Numbered from the stretch's first letter, positions 1 to 7,069 are shown. The stretch: 13,576 bases of DNA from Actinomycetota bacterium (GCA_003136795.1 PLDP01000267.1:31871-45446); one strand, 5' to 3'. Program-made: numbers and translations. The notes: generated from the letters alone by a model not told the origin.

Positions 1-1
1 C

Positions 2-868
2 TTTGACGCTGTTGAGCTTTTGAACCTCGACCGGATTCTCAACACACGCCGCGAACACGCCGCCGAAGGAATTGCCAAAGTCGCGGCGATCGCGGATGCG
101 CTTGAAACGAGCGCTACGGCTGAGGCGTTCCACGCGCAGGCGCTTGAGTGGAGCGTCGTCGAGCCGGAGGGATTCGCGGCCGCTCTTGATTGCGATGTGC
201 TCTTTTCATGCGTCGATCGACCGTGGCCGCGCTATGCGTTGAATGTTGCCGGTTACTCTCATTTGATTCCCGTAATCGACGGAGGCATCGTCGTCTCCCA
301 GACGCGTAAGGGGAAAATGCGCGGTGCTGACTGGCGCGCGCACATCGTCGCTCCTGGCCGCCGCTGCCTTGAATGCCTCGGGCAATACGATCCCGGCGCG
401 GTGCAGCTAGAGCGAGAGGGTCGTCTTGATGATCCCTCCTACATCAGGCAGCTGAACGACGATCATTTCGTGAAGCGGAACGAGAACGTCTTTGCCTTTA
501 GCCTCGGCTGCGCTTCACTCGAGCTCTCGCAGTTCATCTCGATGGTGATCGCTCCCGGAGGGATCACCGATGTGGGCGCACAGCTCTACCACCTCTCAAC
601 GGGAACCCTCGATCGAGAGACCGATGGCTGCAAGGCGCAGTGCTTTTTCGCCGGCCCGCTCCTTGCAAAGGGAGATGCGAGCGTCGACCCGACTGCTCCG
701 CACGAAGTGGCAGAGAACGCCCGCGCGAAACGCGCGGCAGCCTCTCCGCCCACCGCGCCAGATCTCGAGTCTCTTTCAGAAGCGGCTCTTCGGTCGCCTG
801 GCCGCCGCCGAGGGTTGCGGAGCTCGCTCGCGCGGCGCCTCGGCGCCGGCAAGAGTCCGGGCGTTTGA
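2..868 (+). CDS. ThiF/E1-like adenylyltransferase, 5'-truncated by the window edge
   Basis: This is the C-terminal part of a ThiF/MoeB/HesA-family protein, which adenylates the C-terminus of a ubiquitin-like or sulfur-carrier partner. The frame is open from base 2 and reads FDAVELLNLDR, the ThiF-fold segment that follows the nucleotide-binding loop, so the gene starts outside the window and the TTG at 20 is not the true start. Then come CDVLFSCVDRPWPRY, an IPVIDGG strand, and zinc-type cysteine pairs CLEC (codons near 346-357) and CKAQC (near 629-643). The last 70 or so residues are Arg/Ala/Ser-rich and look disordered. The missing N-terminus should carry the GxGxxG ATP site. Homologues of this kind often sit beside JAB/MPN peptidase and E2-like genes in bacterial ubiquitin-like cassettes, but none lies downstream here. 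The family is clear; the substrate is unknown. Confidence 0.88.
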   Translation, partial: FDAVELLNLDRILNTRREHAAEGIAKVAAIADALETSATAEAFHAQALEWSVVEPEGFAAALDCDVLFSCVDRPWPRYALNVAGYSHLIPVIDGGIVVSQTRKGKMRGADWRAHIVAPGRRCLECLGQYDPGAVQLEREGRLDDPSYIRQLNDDHFVKRNENVFAFSLGCASLELSQFISMVIAPGGITDVGAQLYHLSTGTLDRETDGCKAQCFFAGPLLAKGDASVDPTAPHEVAENARAKRAAASPPTAPDLESLSEAALRSPGRRRGLRSSLARRLGAGKSPGV

Positions 869-939
869 GGTCGCGCGACTCCGCGCCGCAACTCAACGGG
901 CGTGAACCGTGCGCGGGCGACCTGCGCCGCCCGCCTCGA

Positions 940-1254
940 CTAACGCGAGATCCGGACGAGATGTGCCGTGAACTCGAGCGCGCCGATCGCCAGAAGGACT
1001 GGTGCGACTGTAAGAAGCAGAGGCACAATGCATAGCGCGAGAGCGAGCAAGGTGCCAAGGGCGAACATCGCGTCGAGCCCGCGAATCAGCGACTTGCGCG
1101 TTCGTTCTCGCGCTGCGCTTCTGATGGTCTGCACCCGTCTCCGCGCAAGCCGAGACCAGCAGCGGGTCAGCCAAGTTAGGGCGGCGGTGTAAAGCCAGAC
1201 CCATACGCTGAGGATCGTGCTCGCGAGCGCGAGGAAGAATTCATCGGGAGTCAT
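940..1254 (-). CDS. Small hypothetical membrane protein
   Basis: I do not recognise this 104-residue protein. It has a hydrophobic segment at about residues 5-29 (FFLALASTILSVWVW), a basic stretch at 30-60 rich in Arg, and a long hydrophobic stretch at about 63-93 that could cross the membrane once or twice. The basic middle suggests a cytoplasmic loop. It starts with ATG 18 bp after the stop of the larger membrane-protein gene on the same strand, so the two are probably co-transcribed. It converges on the ThiF-like gene with about 70 bp between the two stops. No catalytic motif is visible. Confidence 0.6.
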   Translation of the reverse strand: MTPDEFFLALASTILSVWVWLYTAALTWLTRCWSRLARRRVQTIRSAARERTRKSLIRGLDAMFALGTLLALALCIVPLLLTVAPVLLAIGALEFTAHLVRISR

Positions 1255-1272
1255 GGATGCGCCTCGCCGCGT

Positions 1273-2079
1273 TCAGCATGGAGTCGTGTTCTGTTTCTGC
1301 GGCTCGCTCGCGACTCTCCATCTGTCATCAAGCTTGCGCATGACATAGAGCTGATCGACCGAGTCGAGGTTTGTGTCCTCGGGCGGTAGTGGCACCGCGA
1401 CCCAGCGAGAGCCTTCTCGGTGTTCGACGCTCTGGAAGAGCGTCTGGATCGTGTCGGCGGCCGCGTCGCGTCCGTCTGGCGAAACCTGGATCCACTTGAT
1501 GAACGTGGTTCCGGTTGAGGTGGCTCCCATGCGCCTGCCACAGCTAACTAGGTGATGGATCGCGGCATGCAACGCGACGAGACGCTCCCCGCCATCTGAC
1601 ACGCCTACGAAATACGGCTCCGCGTTGCCACGCGAATTCGCCGAGGCCGGATGCTTGTACCAAGCAAGCTCTGCCTGGTAGCTACCGAGGATCGCCGTGC
1701 GAATTTCGTCCTTCGTAGAAGCCAACTGCTGGCGATTTCTCGCGTCGTGGAAGCTGAGCAGGCTCAAGATGAGAGCCGTGACGACCATCGAAATCGCTAG
1801 TGCCGAAGCCCAGGTCAGGTCGTGGAGGCCTCGGAGGCGATGCAGGCCAGCGCCCCAAGCGAGGATCACGGCGACCGCGAGAGCTATAACGCCGGAGAGA
1901 ACTGCCGGGGAGACGCCATCAGTGGTGTGCGTGAGTGTGACGAGCGCGATGAGAAGCGCGACGAGACCAACAGGCGCCTCAACTTCGCCTCTACGTAGGT
2001 AGCGCGGCTTCCGGCGATGCGAGTGCTCCCCGGCAGCCGGCGGCGAGGTGGTTGTCGGGTCGTTTCCCATCGAGCGCAT
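1273..2079 (-). CDS. Hypothetical membrane protein with a soluble C-terminal domain
   Basis: This 268-residue protein is not assigned to a named family. Residues 1-35 are polar and basic. Three hydrophobic segments follow at about 36-51, 58-76 and 90-110, then a soluble domain of about 150 residues. That domain begins with a helix (DEIRTAILGSYQAELAWYK) and ends in strand-like segments (LYVMRKLDDRWRVAS). The helix-first, WRV-ending layout resembles NTF2/SnoaL-like or ARC6 IMS-like domains, but that is inference. Two starts compete: ATG 2079 and ATG 2070, with a GGAGGAG stretch abutting the first and 9 nt from the second, so 2070 may be the true start. It precedes the small membrane-protein gene, probably in one operon. 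Confidence 0.68.
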   Translation of the reverse strand: MRSMGNDPTTTSPPAAGEHSHRRKPRYLRRGEVEAPVGLVALLIALVTLTHTTDGVSPAVLSGVIALAVAVILAWGAGLHRLRGLHDLTWASALAISMVVTALILSLLSFHDARNRQQLASTKDEIRTAILGSYQAELAWYKHPASANSRGNAEPYFVGVSDGGERLVALHAAIHHLVSCGRRMGATSTGTTFIKWIQVSPDGRDAAADTIQTLFQSVEHREGSRWVAVPLPPEDTNLDSVDQLYVMRKLDDRWRVASEPQKQNTTPC

Positions 2080-2348
2080 CTCCTCCTCTGATTCCTCTCG
2101 AGAAAATGAGACCCGGCGTTCCTGTCGTTTTCCATCGCGGTTCGCAATGGCACTTCGCCGATCGCAACGACGCCGCCGCGCGAGTCTGCTTCTAACGCGG
2201 CCCGTGTGAGCTCAGCCGCGGGAGGCGAGGGTCAACAGCGCAGCGCGCCCAGGCGCCGAGGGGTCGCAGCATGTGATCGATTCACTTCGATGACACTGAT
2301 CTGGCGACGTCGAGCCGCCGAAGACGCACACATCGGCGCGTGCTTGGA

Positions 2349-3062
2349 CTAGCGCGGGTGCAGAGCGGCGGTCGCCTCGGCGAGAGTCCGCGCGAGACGA
2401 TCGACCTCGCGCGTGATTCGCTCACGCTCTTCTTGAACCGAAGTGATCGCTTCGATGGTCTGCTGGCCTTGGTGCAACCGCGCTAACTCCTCGTTGAGCT
2501 TCACTAACTCCCGCTCCAGTTCACCAACAACCTCGTAGTGGAGTCGATAGACACCCGGCTCAGGTTCCCGCCTTACAACGGGCGAGCGTGCAAGTTGTGT
2601 CAAAAAACTCGCGAGTGGGTCGCGCCCCGCGATCGCGAAGCCCGCATGAATCAGGTCGTCAAACCACTCGGTGTAATGGCGCGGCCGGAGCGGATCGGAG
2701 CAGGCGGCGACGAGCTGAACGGCAACGCGGCGAATCTGAGCTCCGCGCAAAACAGTCCGGGTAGCTCCCGCGGGTAGCTCCGGAACGGCGCGAAGCCCGC
2801 GCGGCTTGTGACTTCCTGCGAGCTCGTCGACGAGCTGCAGACGCCTACGCATCTCCCGCTCCTCGATCTCGAGGGAGCGCAACTCGCTCTGCAGAGCCGC
2901 TCGTCGGCCCTCAAGCGAGCGAAGGCCTTCCTCTAGCGCCGCCCGCTCCGCCACGGCCGCCTCAAGGAGGCGCCGGGAAGCGGATCTGGGATTCGTCGCG
3001 GCCACTCCTCCATCCTTGCCAAGCGACCTGTCGGAATCCAGCGCGCAAACCGCAACGACCAA
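2349..3062 (-). CDS. Coiled-coil protein with central winged-helix (HARE-HTH-like) domain
   Basis: The protein has 237 residues. Residues about 30-82 form a strongly heptad-like coiled coil rich in Glu, Arg and Leu. Residues about 105-174 look like a winged helix: LRGAQIRRVAVQLVAA, then PLRPRHYTEWFDDLIHAGF, ASFLTQLARSPVVRR and the wing-like PGVYRLHY. This layout matches the HARE-HTH type, in which a GxY strand closes the domain. A second coiled coil runs from about 176 to the end. The best start is TTG 3062, which has GAGGAA about 5 nt upstream; the internal GTG (residue 20) has a GGAGGA that abuts it with no spacing. The family is associated with DNA binding and with restriction or chromatin proteins; a role here is inferred. 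It is divergent from the small gene at 3138. Confidence 0.72.
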   Translation of the reverse strand: MVVAVCALDSDRSLGKDGGVAATNPRSASRRLLEAAVAERAALEEGLRSLEGRRAALQSELRSLEIEEREMRRRLQLVDELAGSHKPRGLRAVPELPAGATRTVLRGAQIRRVAVQLVAACSDPLRPRHYTEWFDDLIHAGFAIAGRDPLASFLTQLARSPVVRREPEPGVYRLHYEVVGELERELVKLNEELARLHQGQQTIEAITSVQEERERITREVDRLARTLAEATAALHPR

Positions 3063-3137
3063 CGAATTTCCTCGCTAGGAGCCTCCAAAAGCTCAGAGGC
3101 GCAGTTTCTACAGCCGCTTCTGTATGTCGCACAGCCT

Positions 3138-3395
3138 ATGCCGTCCGACCCGACTTCTACCCTTGACCCACTCATGTCGGCCACCCACGCAGCGGACGAC
3201 GCGCGCCCACAGAAGCAGACGAAAGCTGTGAGAGAGCTCGCGCCGAGCGAGCGGCTACTCGAGCGCTACGACAAGGTCGCGCGTGCCTACGCCGAGGACT
3301 CGGCGAGCCCTGATACTCCCGACGTCAGGTTGATCGCCCAAGCCGTCACGGGCGCGAGCCTGCGAATGCGCGTCGCTGCACAGAAGCGCTCCTAG
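3138..3395 (+). CDS. Small hypothetical protein
   Basis: This 85-residue protein is unrecognised and has no membrane segment or cysteine. Residues 1-30 are polar and probably disordered; residues 30-85 look helical (SERLLERYDKVARAYAEDS, then VRLIAQAVTGASLRMRVAAQ). A second in-frame ATG at 3174 could be the start; neither ATG has a clear Shine-Dalgarno sequence. It faces away from the coiled-coil gene across about 75 bp, which must hold the promoters of both if both are real. A spurious ORF is possible, but the codon pattern in the second half looks coding. Confidence 0.45.
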   Translation: MPSDPTSTLDPLMSATHAADDARPQKQTKAVRELAPSERLLERYDKVARAYAEDSASPDTPDVRLIAQAVTGASLRMRVAAQKRS

Positions 3396-3475
3396 GCAGG
3401 TTCGCATGACGAGCTCAAGGACGCGTTTGGAAATCGGTGCTGGTTGGTGGTCTGCATGAGGAGTGACCTCTATTG

Positions 3476-3482
3476 AAAGGAG
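3476..3482 (+). promoter_or_regulatory. Ribosome binding site of the YegP-like gene
   Basis: AAAGGAG lies 6 nt before the ATG at 3489. It is one of the best Shine-Dalgarno matches in the window and fixes the start of a gene of only 57 codons. Confidence 0.8.
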
Positions 3483-3488
3483 TGGGCA

Positions 3489-3662
3489 ATGGCGAAGTTC
3501 GAGATCTACGCCGATGCGGCCGGCAACTACCGGTGGCGCCTCAAGGCGAGTAACGGCGAGAAGATCGCCTCCAGCGGTGAGAGTTTCTCCAGCAAGGAGA
3601 GCGCGAAGCGCGCCGCCGAGACTGTCAAGTCAACTGCCGGTAGCGCGACGATCGAAAGCTAG
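3489..3662 (+). CDS. YegP/DUF1508-family small protein
   Basis: A 57-residue protein beginning MAKFEIYADAAGNYRWRLKA, then NGEKIASSGESFSSKESAKR and a final helix and strand (AAETVKSTAG, ATIES). This is one complete DUF1508 unit: a beta hairpin with the YRWRLKA-NGE signature, then a helix opening with the SKESA-type segment. E. coli YegP carries two such units in tandem, so this is the single-unit form. Its biochemical role is not established; the fold is a small alpha/beta domain often found near stress or accessory genes. The AAAGGAG site 6 nt upstream supports the start. The next small gene starts 67 bp downstream on the same strand, so they may share a transcript. Confidence 0.88.
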   Translation: MAKFEIYADAAGNYRWRLKASNGEKIASSGESFSSKESAKRAAETVKSTAGSATIES

Positions 3663-3718
3663 GCGCAGATGGGCGCCCAGCGTGCGTCAGCAATCAGATT
3701 GCAATGCGGAAAACGATC

Positions 3719-3724
3719 GGAGGG
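3719..3724 (+). promoter_or_regulatory. Ribosome binding site of the 54-aa membrane protein gene
   Basis: GGAGGG lies 5 nt before ATG 3730. It selects this start over the longer reading frame that extends back to 3463 and overlaps the YegP-like gene out of frame. Confidence 0.75.
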
Positions 3725-3729
3725 TAGTG

Positions 3730-3894
3730 ATGGAACAGGTGGATTGGGGCAAGGAAGCAGCTCGAGCCGGCATCGCGGCGGTGGTCGCGTTTTTGGTGGG
3801 TCTGCTCCTCAAATCGCTTGGCGCTGGGAAGTGGGTTGTCGGCGGAGCATCCGGAGCGATCGGGGGCATCGCGGCGGTCGCAGCTTTCGCCTAG
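3730..3894 (+). CDS. Tiny glycine/alanine-rich membrane protein
   Basis: The 54-residue product begins MEQVDWGKEAARAG. A hydrophobic helix follows at about 14-29 (IAAVVAFLVGLLLK), then a short turn with Lys and Gly (SLGAGKW) and a second Gly/Ala-rich hydrophobic segment at 36-54 with GxxxG-like spacing (GGASGAIGG). This could form a membrane hairpin. A complete open frame with a good ribosome binding site makes it a credible gene despite its size. No family is recognised. Such hydrophobic Gly-rich peptides include stress peptides and toxin-like peptides, but nothing here decides the role. Confidence 0.68.
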   Translation: MEQVDWGKEAARAGIAAVVAFLVGLLLKSLGAGKWVVGGASGAIGGIAAVAAFA

Positions 3895-4339
3895 CGCGTC
3901 ACCTCCAAGATCAGGCGAACGCTCAGTCGATTGAGTCGGATTGGCGGGGACGAGGCGCGATGCCTCTCTCCACTTCAAGGAGAACCGAGCATACGCCTGG
4001 GCCAGCGTCCTCGCGCCCGGCGGAAATTGTTCGGCGCATCGTGGTTAGGCGACACCAACGCGTCTGCAGTCGTCGCAGCAGCCTTGTCGAGGGTGCCTAT
4101 CGCCCGCCCGTGTGCCCGTACCGAGCGGTCGATGATCAGCATCCAGCGAGCTTCAAGACATGGCTCGCCTACACATCATCAACTTCAAGGAAGAGCGTCG
4201 AGTCGAGGTTGTCCTCTCACGGCGCAACCTGCTCACGCTCCTACACAAACTCGACATGCCGGCCCGATGAAGTGCGGTTCCTCGCGCCAGGCGAGTAGCA
4301 GCTGTCTGAAGGGCGATGCTTTCCGTCCCCTACCTGGCG
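3895..4339. other. Gene-poor stretch between the small + genes and the HEPN gene
   Basis: About 445 bp in which I see no convincing full-length gene. Open frames across it on the + strand (for example one starting near 3931) have low-complexity Arg/Ser-rich translations typical of non-coding frames. The only segment with a natural-looking translation is the short ORF at 4160-4270. The stretch lies between convergent ends: the + gene stops at 3894 and the - gene stops at 4340. No obvious terminator hairpin with a T-run was found. Confidence 0.6.
4160..4270 (+). CDS. Possible small or truncated gene (36 codons)
   Basis: This short frame starts MARLHIINFKEER and continues VEVVLSRRNLLTLLHKLDMP before TGA. 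The alternation of strand-like and helix-like residues, and the mostly G/C third positions, look like real protein rather than chance. The frame stops abruptly after the helix. Translation in the +1 frame beyond this point gives a few more plausible residues (RPDEVRFLAPGE) and another stop. It may be a mini-gene, or the 5' remnant of a longer protein broken by a frameshift. No good ribosome binding site is present. Confidence 0.35.
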   Translation: MARLHIINFKEERRVEVVLSRRNLLTLLHKLDMPAR

Positions 4340-5659
4340 TCAGCCAGCGTCGACGCGCTGCGCGAGAAGCCGTGCGACGAGACTCAGAGCAAGTTCGATT
4401 TCTGGGAGCGTCGACGGATCGCCCCCTTTGCCGTGGACGGCGCCGTTACGCGCGCTGCGGATTCTCTTCCAGAGGAAATCGAGCTCGGAAGAAGACAGTG
4501 TTGCCCCATCGCGCTTAATCGCCTCGACGAGGCGACTCTTTAGCGGGGCGCCATTGAGTCGATTGATCATGTCGCGAACAACTTTGTCCTTGTGCGACTC
4601 AAGGGGTGGGATGCTCTCTAGGAGCAACTTCAACTCATCAGCGGAAAAGAGCGCCGGGGCTGACACGCCGGCAGCGTAGAACTCCAACGCGTCAGATAGA
4701 GCGGTCGCAGCAGCAACAGGGTCTCCCTCGGCTGCCGCCCGGCGCCAGGCGATTAACGCCTGCCGTTCAGCCAGCGTGAGTTCGCGTTCGAGGTGAGGAG
4801 CAGCGGCCGCCTCTAGAGCGAGGGCCAGAGGTGGCGTTCTGTCTTCTGGAACCCGGACCCAACACCGTCCGCTCGACAGCCCCTCGACGGCAACCACCTC
4901 GCCTCGAACCGGACGGACACGCGCGTCGTCACGGTGGAACTTCTGCGCTTCGCCGTCAGGCCGAAAGAGCAGACCGTAGTGTCCGGTCAACTGGAGATAG
5001 GCCAGAACAACGTCAATTTCTTCTATGGCCTGCGCTTCGGCATCTCGCAGGAAACGAGCGGTGGTCGCGAAGACGGCATGAGCCGATGCGTCGAGCAGGG
5101 GCTTTGCCACAAGTTCAAGAACCGCACGCTCCAGATAAGGAGCAGTTGCTTTCCCGCCGGGAACAATCGAGACCTGGCCAACTGTGACTTCTTCTTCGAT
5201 CTCGATCCCGAGAACAGGAACCACGACGAGCATCGGCTCCTCACCGATCTCGTCAAGGCCTTGAATCACCATCTTCTCCTCAGGCTGACCGGAGTCGCGC
5301 AGAGTCGAGTAGATCAACTCGCCCGCCTCGATACCCTGGCTCCAGAAAGGGGAGACCATACGTTCCATGAGCTGGGGCATCGTCCTAAGGCTCACTCGGA
5401 CAAGCTCTCCCTCCGGAAGGACTTCAACAACGCTTCCAGTGAACAGCTCATGCTTCTCGCCGGCGGCGTCGATGGCGCCGATCTTCACCTCGGCGAAGAG
5501 CTCGATCGGCTCGCCGAAGGTGGGATCGAGCTGCAGGACAACCTCGGCAGTCGACAGCTCATCAATTGACTGTTTGGTCTGGCCATCGACCACAAGGGCG
5601 CTCACGTCGGTCGCACCGAAGGTAACTAGCGGCTTCCATTCCGGACTAGCGATTGACAT
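4340..5659 (-). CDS. gpD-like domain fused to C-terminal HEPN (ApeA-type) domain; putative ribonuclease
   Basis: The protein has 439 residues. Residues about 8-135 resemble the phage late-control gpD/VgrG adaptor fold: short strands, then ELFTGSVVEVLPEGELVRVSL, then the helix AGELIYSTLRDSG. A middle region, about 140-300, has VPVLGIEIEEEVTVGQ and mixed helices. Residues about 310-439 are helical and end with WKRIRSARNGAVHGKG. That segment contains R404-N-x3-H409, the Rx4-6H motif of HEPN ribonucleases, in the RN form used by Apea_HEPN proteins. HEPN domains typically cut RNA and act in toxin, abortive-infection and restriction systems. The gene starts 12 bp after the PD-ExK nuclease gene, so both are likely one transcript. 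The HEPN call is fairly firm; the gpD-like call is weaker. Confidence 0.8.
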   Translation of the reverse strand: MSIASPEWKPLVTFGATDVSALVVDGQTKQSIDELSTAEVVLQLDPTFGEPIELFAEVKIGAIDAAGEKHELFTGSVVEVLPEGELVRVSLRTMPQLMERMVSPFWSQGIEAGELIYSTLRDSGQPEEKMVIQGLDEIGEEPMLVVVPVLGIEIEEEVTVGQVSIVPGGKATAPYLERAVLELVAKPLLDASAHAVFATTARFLRDAEAQAIEEIDVVLAYLQLTGHYGLLFRPDGEAQKFHRDDARVRPVRGEVVAVEGLSSGRCWVRVPEDRTPPLALALEAAAAPHLERELTLAERQALIAWRRAAAEGDPVAAATALSDALEFYAAGVSAPALFSADELKLLLESIPPLESHKDKVVRDMINRLNGAPLKSRLVEAIKRDGATLSSSELDFLWKRIRSARNGAVHGKGGDPSTLPEIELALSLVARLLAQRVDAG

Positions 5660-5671
5660 TGCCTCGATTCA

Positions 5672-6388
5672 TCAGGTTTCAGAGAGCCGCACGGTGACAA
5701 GCGCGTGTTCCGGGGCGCTCAAATCATCCTTCGTGGCCATTCGCCGGCGCTTCCACATGAGCCCGCAGCCGCCATCGCATTCGATCCACTCATCCTCGGG
5801 CCACTCGGCAGGGATGATCAAGGTCTCGCACTGGGGGCAGACGATGTGCGCGGATCCGCAGCGGTCGCACGTCCCTGCAAGCGCGTCGATCGTGTCCCAC
5901 TCCTCCCCATCTAGCTCGAGGTCAATGGGCTCATCTAGCCAGACCCCGCCGGGCATTGAATCCTCGCCAACGGAATCGGCACAGGCTTGGCAGATGAGAA
6001 ATGACGGCTCCCAGTCGTCCAGTTCCTCAATGGGCACGACCTCGAGATGGATCCCCCGCTCGAGCTGGGCTCGGCGCTTCGCCCCTTCGGTGAAGCCGTT
6101 GTTCGTGACGAGAAGCCCGATCTTCGCTCCGACATCGACTACGAGACCAATAAACGCCTCAACCGCTTTCGCGTCCACAGGCGTCCCGTAGCGCTTCGCC
6201 TCAACGACGATTCGCACCTCACCGAGTTCGCGAAGAGAGGCGTCGACGAGCACGTCAATCTGTCTGTCTCGCACTCCACTGCGGCTCGGTAGACGAACGT
6301 TGCGCTGGATGTTCGCGTCTTCGCCGAACTTCTCGCGCATTGCCTCGGCGACATAGTCCTCGTATTCCGCCGGGGACATCTCAGTCAT
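5672..6388 (-). CDS. Mrr-like PD-(D/E)xK endonuclease with zinc-ribbon C-terminus
   Basis: From ATG 6388 the product has 238 residues. Residues 1-125 form an Mrr-cat/restriction endonuclease fold: helix SPAEYEDYVAEAMREKFG, then catalytic RQID45 and VVE63AK65 on the adjacent strand, then AFIGLVVDVGAKIGLLVTNNGF, typical of this fold. From about 130 there are eight cysteines in four pairs (CQAC 133/136, CDRC 174/177, CPQC 184/187, CDGGC 204/208), enough for two zinc sites. Such nucleases cut foreign or modified DNA; the zinc part may recognise DNA. A longer frame from GTG 6475 adds 29 residues that precede the fold and look non-conserved, so I prefer 6388, although no strong ribosome binding site marks it. 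It lies between the 6509-7069 gene and the HEPN gene, all on one strand. Confidence 0.83.
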   Translation of the reverse strand: MTEMSPAEYEDYVAEAMREKFGEDANIQRNVRLPSRSGVRDRQIDVLVDASLRELGEVRIVVEAKRYGTPVDAKAVEAFIGLVVDVGAKIGLLVTNNGFTEGAKRRAQLERGIHLEVVPIEELDDWEPSFLICQACADSVGEDSMPGGVWLDEPIDLELDGEEWDTIDALAGTCDRCGSAHIVCPQCETLIIPAEWPEDEWIECDGGCGLMWKRRRMATKDDLSAPEHALVTVRLSET

Positions 6389-6508
6389 ACAAGGGACCGT
6401 AGCGAGGCTCTCCTCAGGTTGCCAGCGCTCGCCACAGTCTATGAACCGAGCGAGCGACACGGCGGCGGCGCGCACTCAAATCGCGGGAAGGCAGATGTTC
6501 ACGAGCGG

Positions 6509-7069
6509 CTACGCGCTCTTCGCCTCGCCGGACTCGAAGAAGCGCGAGAAGTAAATGTCTTGCGCGTGATTGATAAACCGCATCAAACTCCGCTCCCCTT
6601 CCGCGGCTCGAGCGACGCACTGACCGACCTCTTCTTCGTCTCCCCCGAGCGCCTGAAAGAACAGTGTGGCGACAACGTCATCGGCGTAGTGCATACGCGA
6701 ATCCTTCACCTTGTTGCTTACACCACCCTCGATCGCGCCGGTCTCGTCTGCGAGCTGCTCAAGCGCGCGCTGAAGCGCCTTCCGAGACCGCTCACTCGGA
6801 TAGTGGAAGGTCGCCTCGTTGCGAACGCGGCTGACTGGGCCGACGATCTCCTCGTGGATGGCGAGCGCTTCCTCGTGGAGTGCTCGCACCTCCCCCGGCA
6901 AGCCCTCGACGAACGCTTTCACTTCAGCGACATCATTTCCCTCGGCAAGACGGTTCATTGCCTCGTGATAGTGGCCGAGGGCGTAGCGCCACCAGTAGAA
7001 CCATTCCATCGAGTGCTCCTCGACATGCCCCAACTTCCCGTTCGCGAACACGAGGTCGTTGTGGATCAT
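6509..7069 (-). CDS. Hypothetical helical protein with RN-x4-H motif, start uncertain
   Basis: From ATG 7069 the product has 186 residues, mostly helical and acidic. It contains MEWFYWWRYALGHYHEAM, and R83-N-EATF-H89-Y, which also satisfies the Rx4-6H pattern of HEPN domains, although the fold is not established. Unrecognised by name. The coding signal continues upstream of 7069 in the same frame, back to about 7142 (SIRIEFKFSEVLPAGDPLAQ...), where the translation looks fully protein-like. No ATG, GTG or TTG occurs in that frame up to the stop at 7226-7228. Either a rare start (ATT 7138 or ATA 7144) is used, or the 5' end has been altered, perhaps by the hairpin at 7191. It is the first gene of a three-gene minus-strand cluster with the nuclease and HEPN genes. 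Confidence 0.7.
   Translation of the reverse strand: MIHNDLVFANGKLGHVEEHSMEWFYWWRYALGHYHEAMNRLAEGNDVAEVKAFVEGLPGEVRALHEEALAIHEEIVGPVSRVRNEATFHYPSERSRKALQRALEQLADETGAIEGGVSNKVKDSRMHYADDVVATLFFQALGGDEEEVGQCVARAAEGERSLMRFINHAQDIYFSRFFESGEAKSA

Noticed and set aside
869..939. Terminator between the convergent ThiF-like and small membrane protein genes
   Set aside because: Only short imperfect GC complementarities and no T-run were found.
3931..4518. 195-codon + strand open frame across the gene-poor stretch
   Set aside because: Ser/Arg-rich translation without strand or helix pattern; it runs into the opposite strand of the HEPN gene.
4934..5569. 211-codon + strand frame opposite the HEPN gene
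   Set aside because: The - strand frame has an intact HEPN motif and domain pattern; the + frame has no family features.
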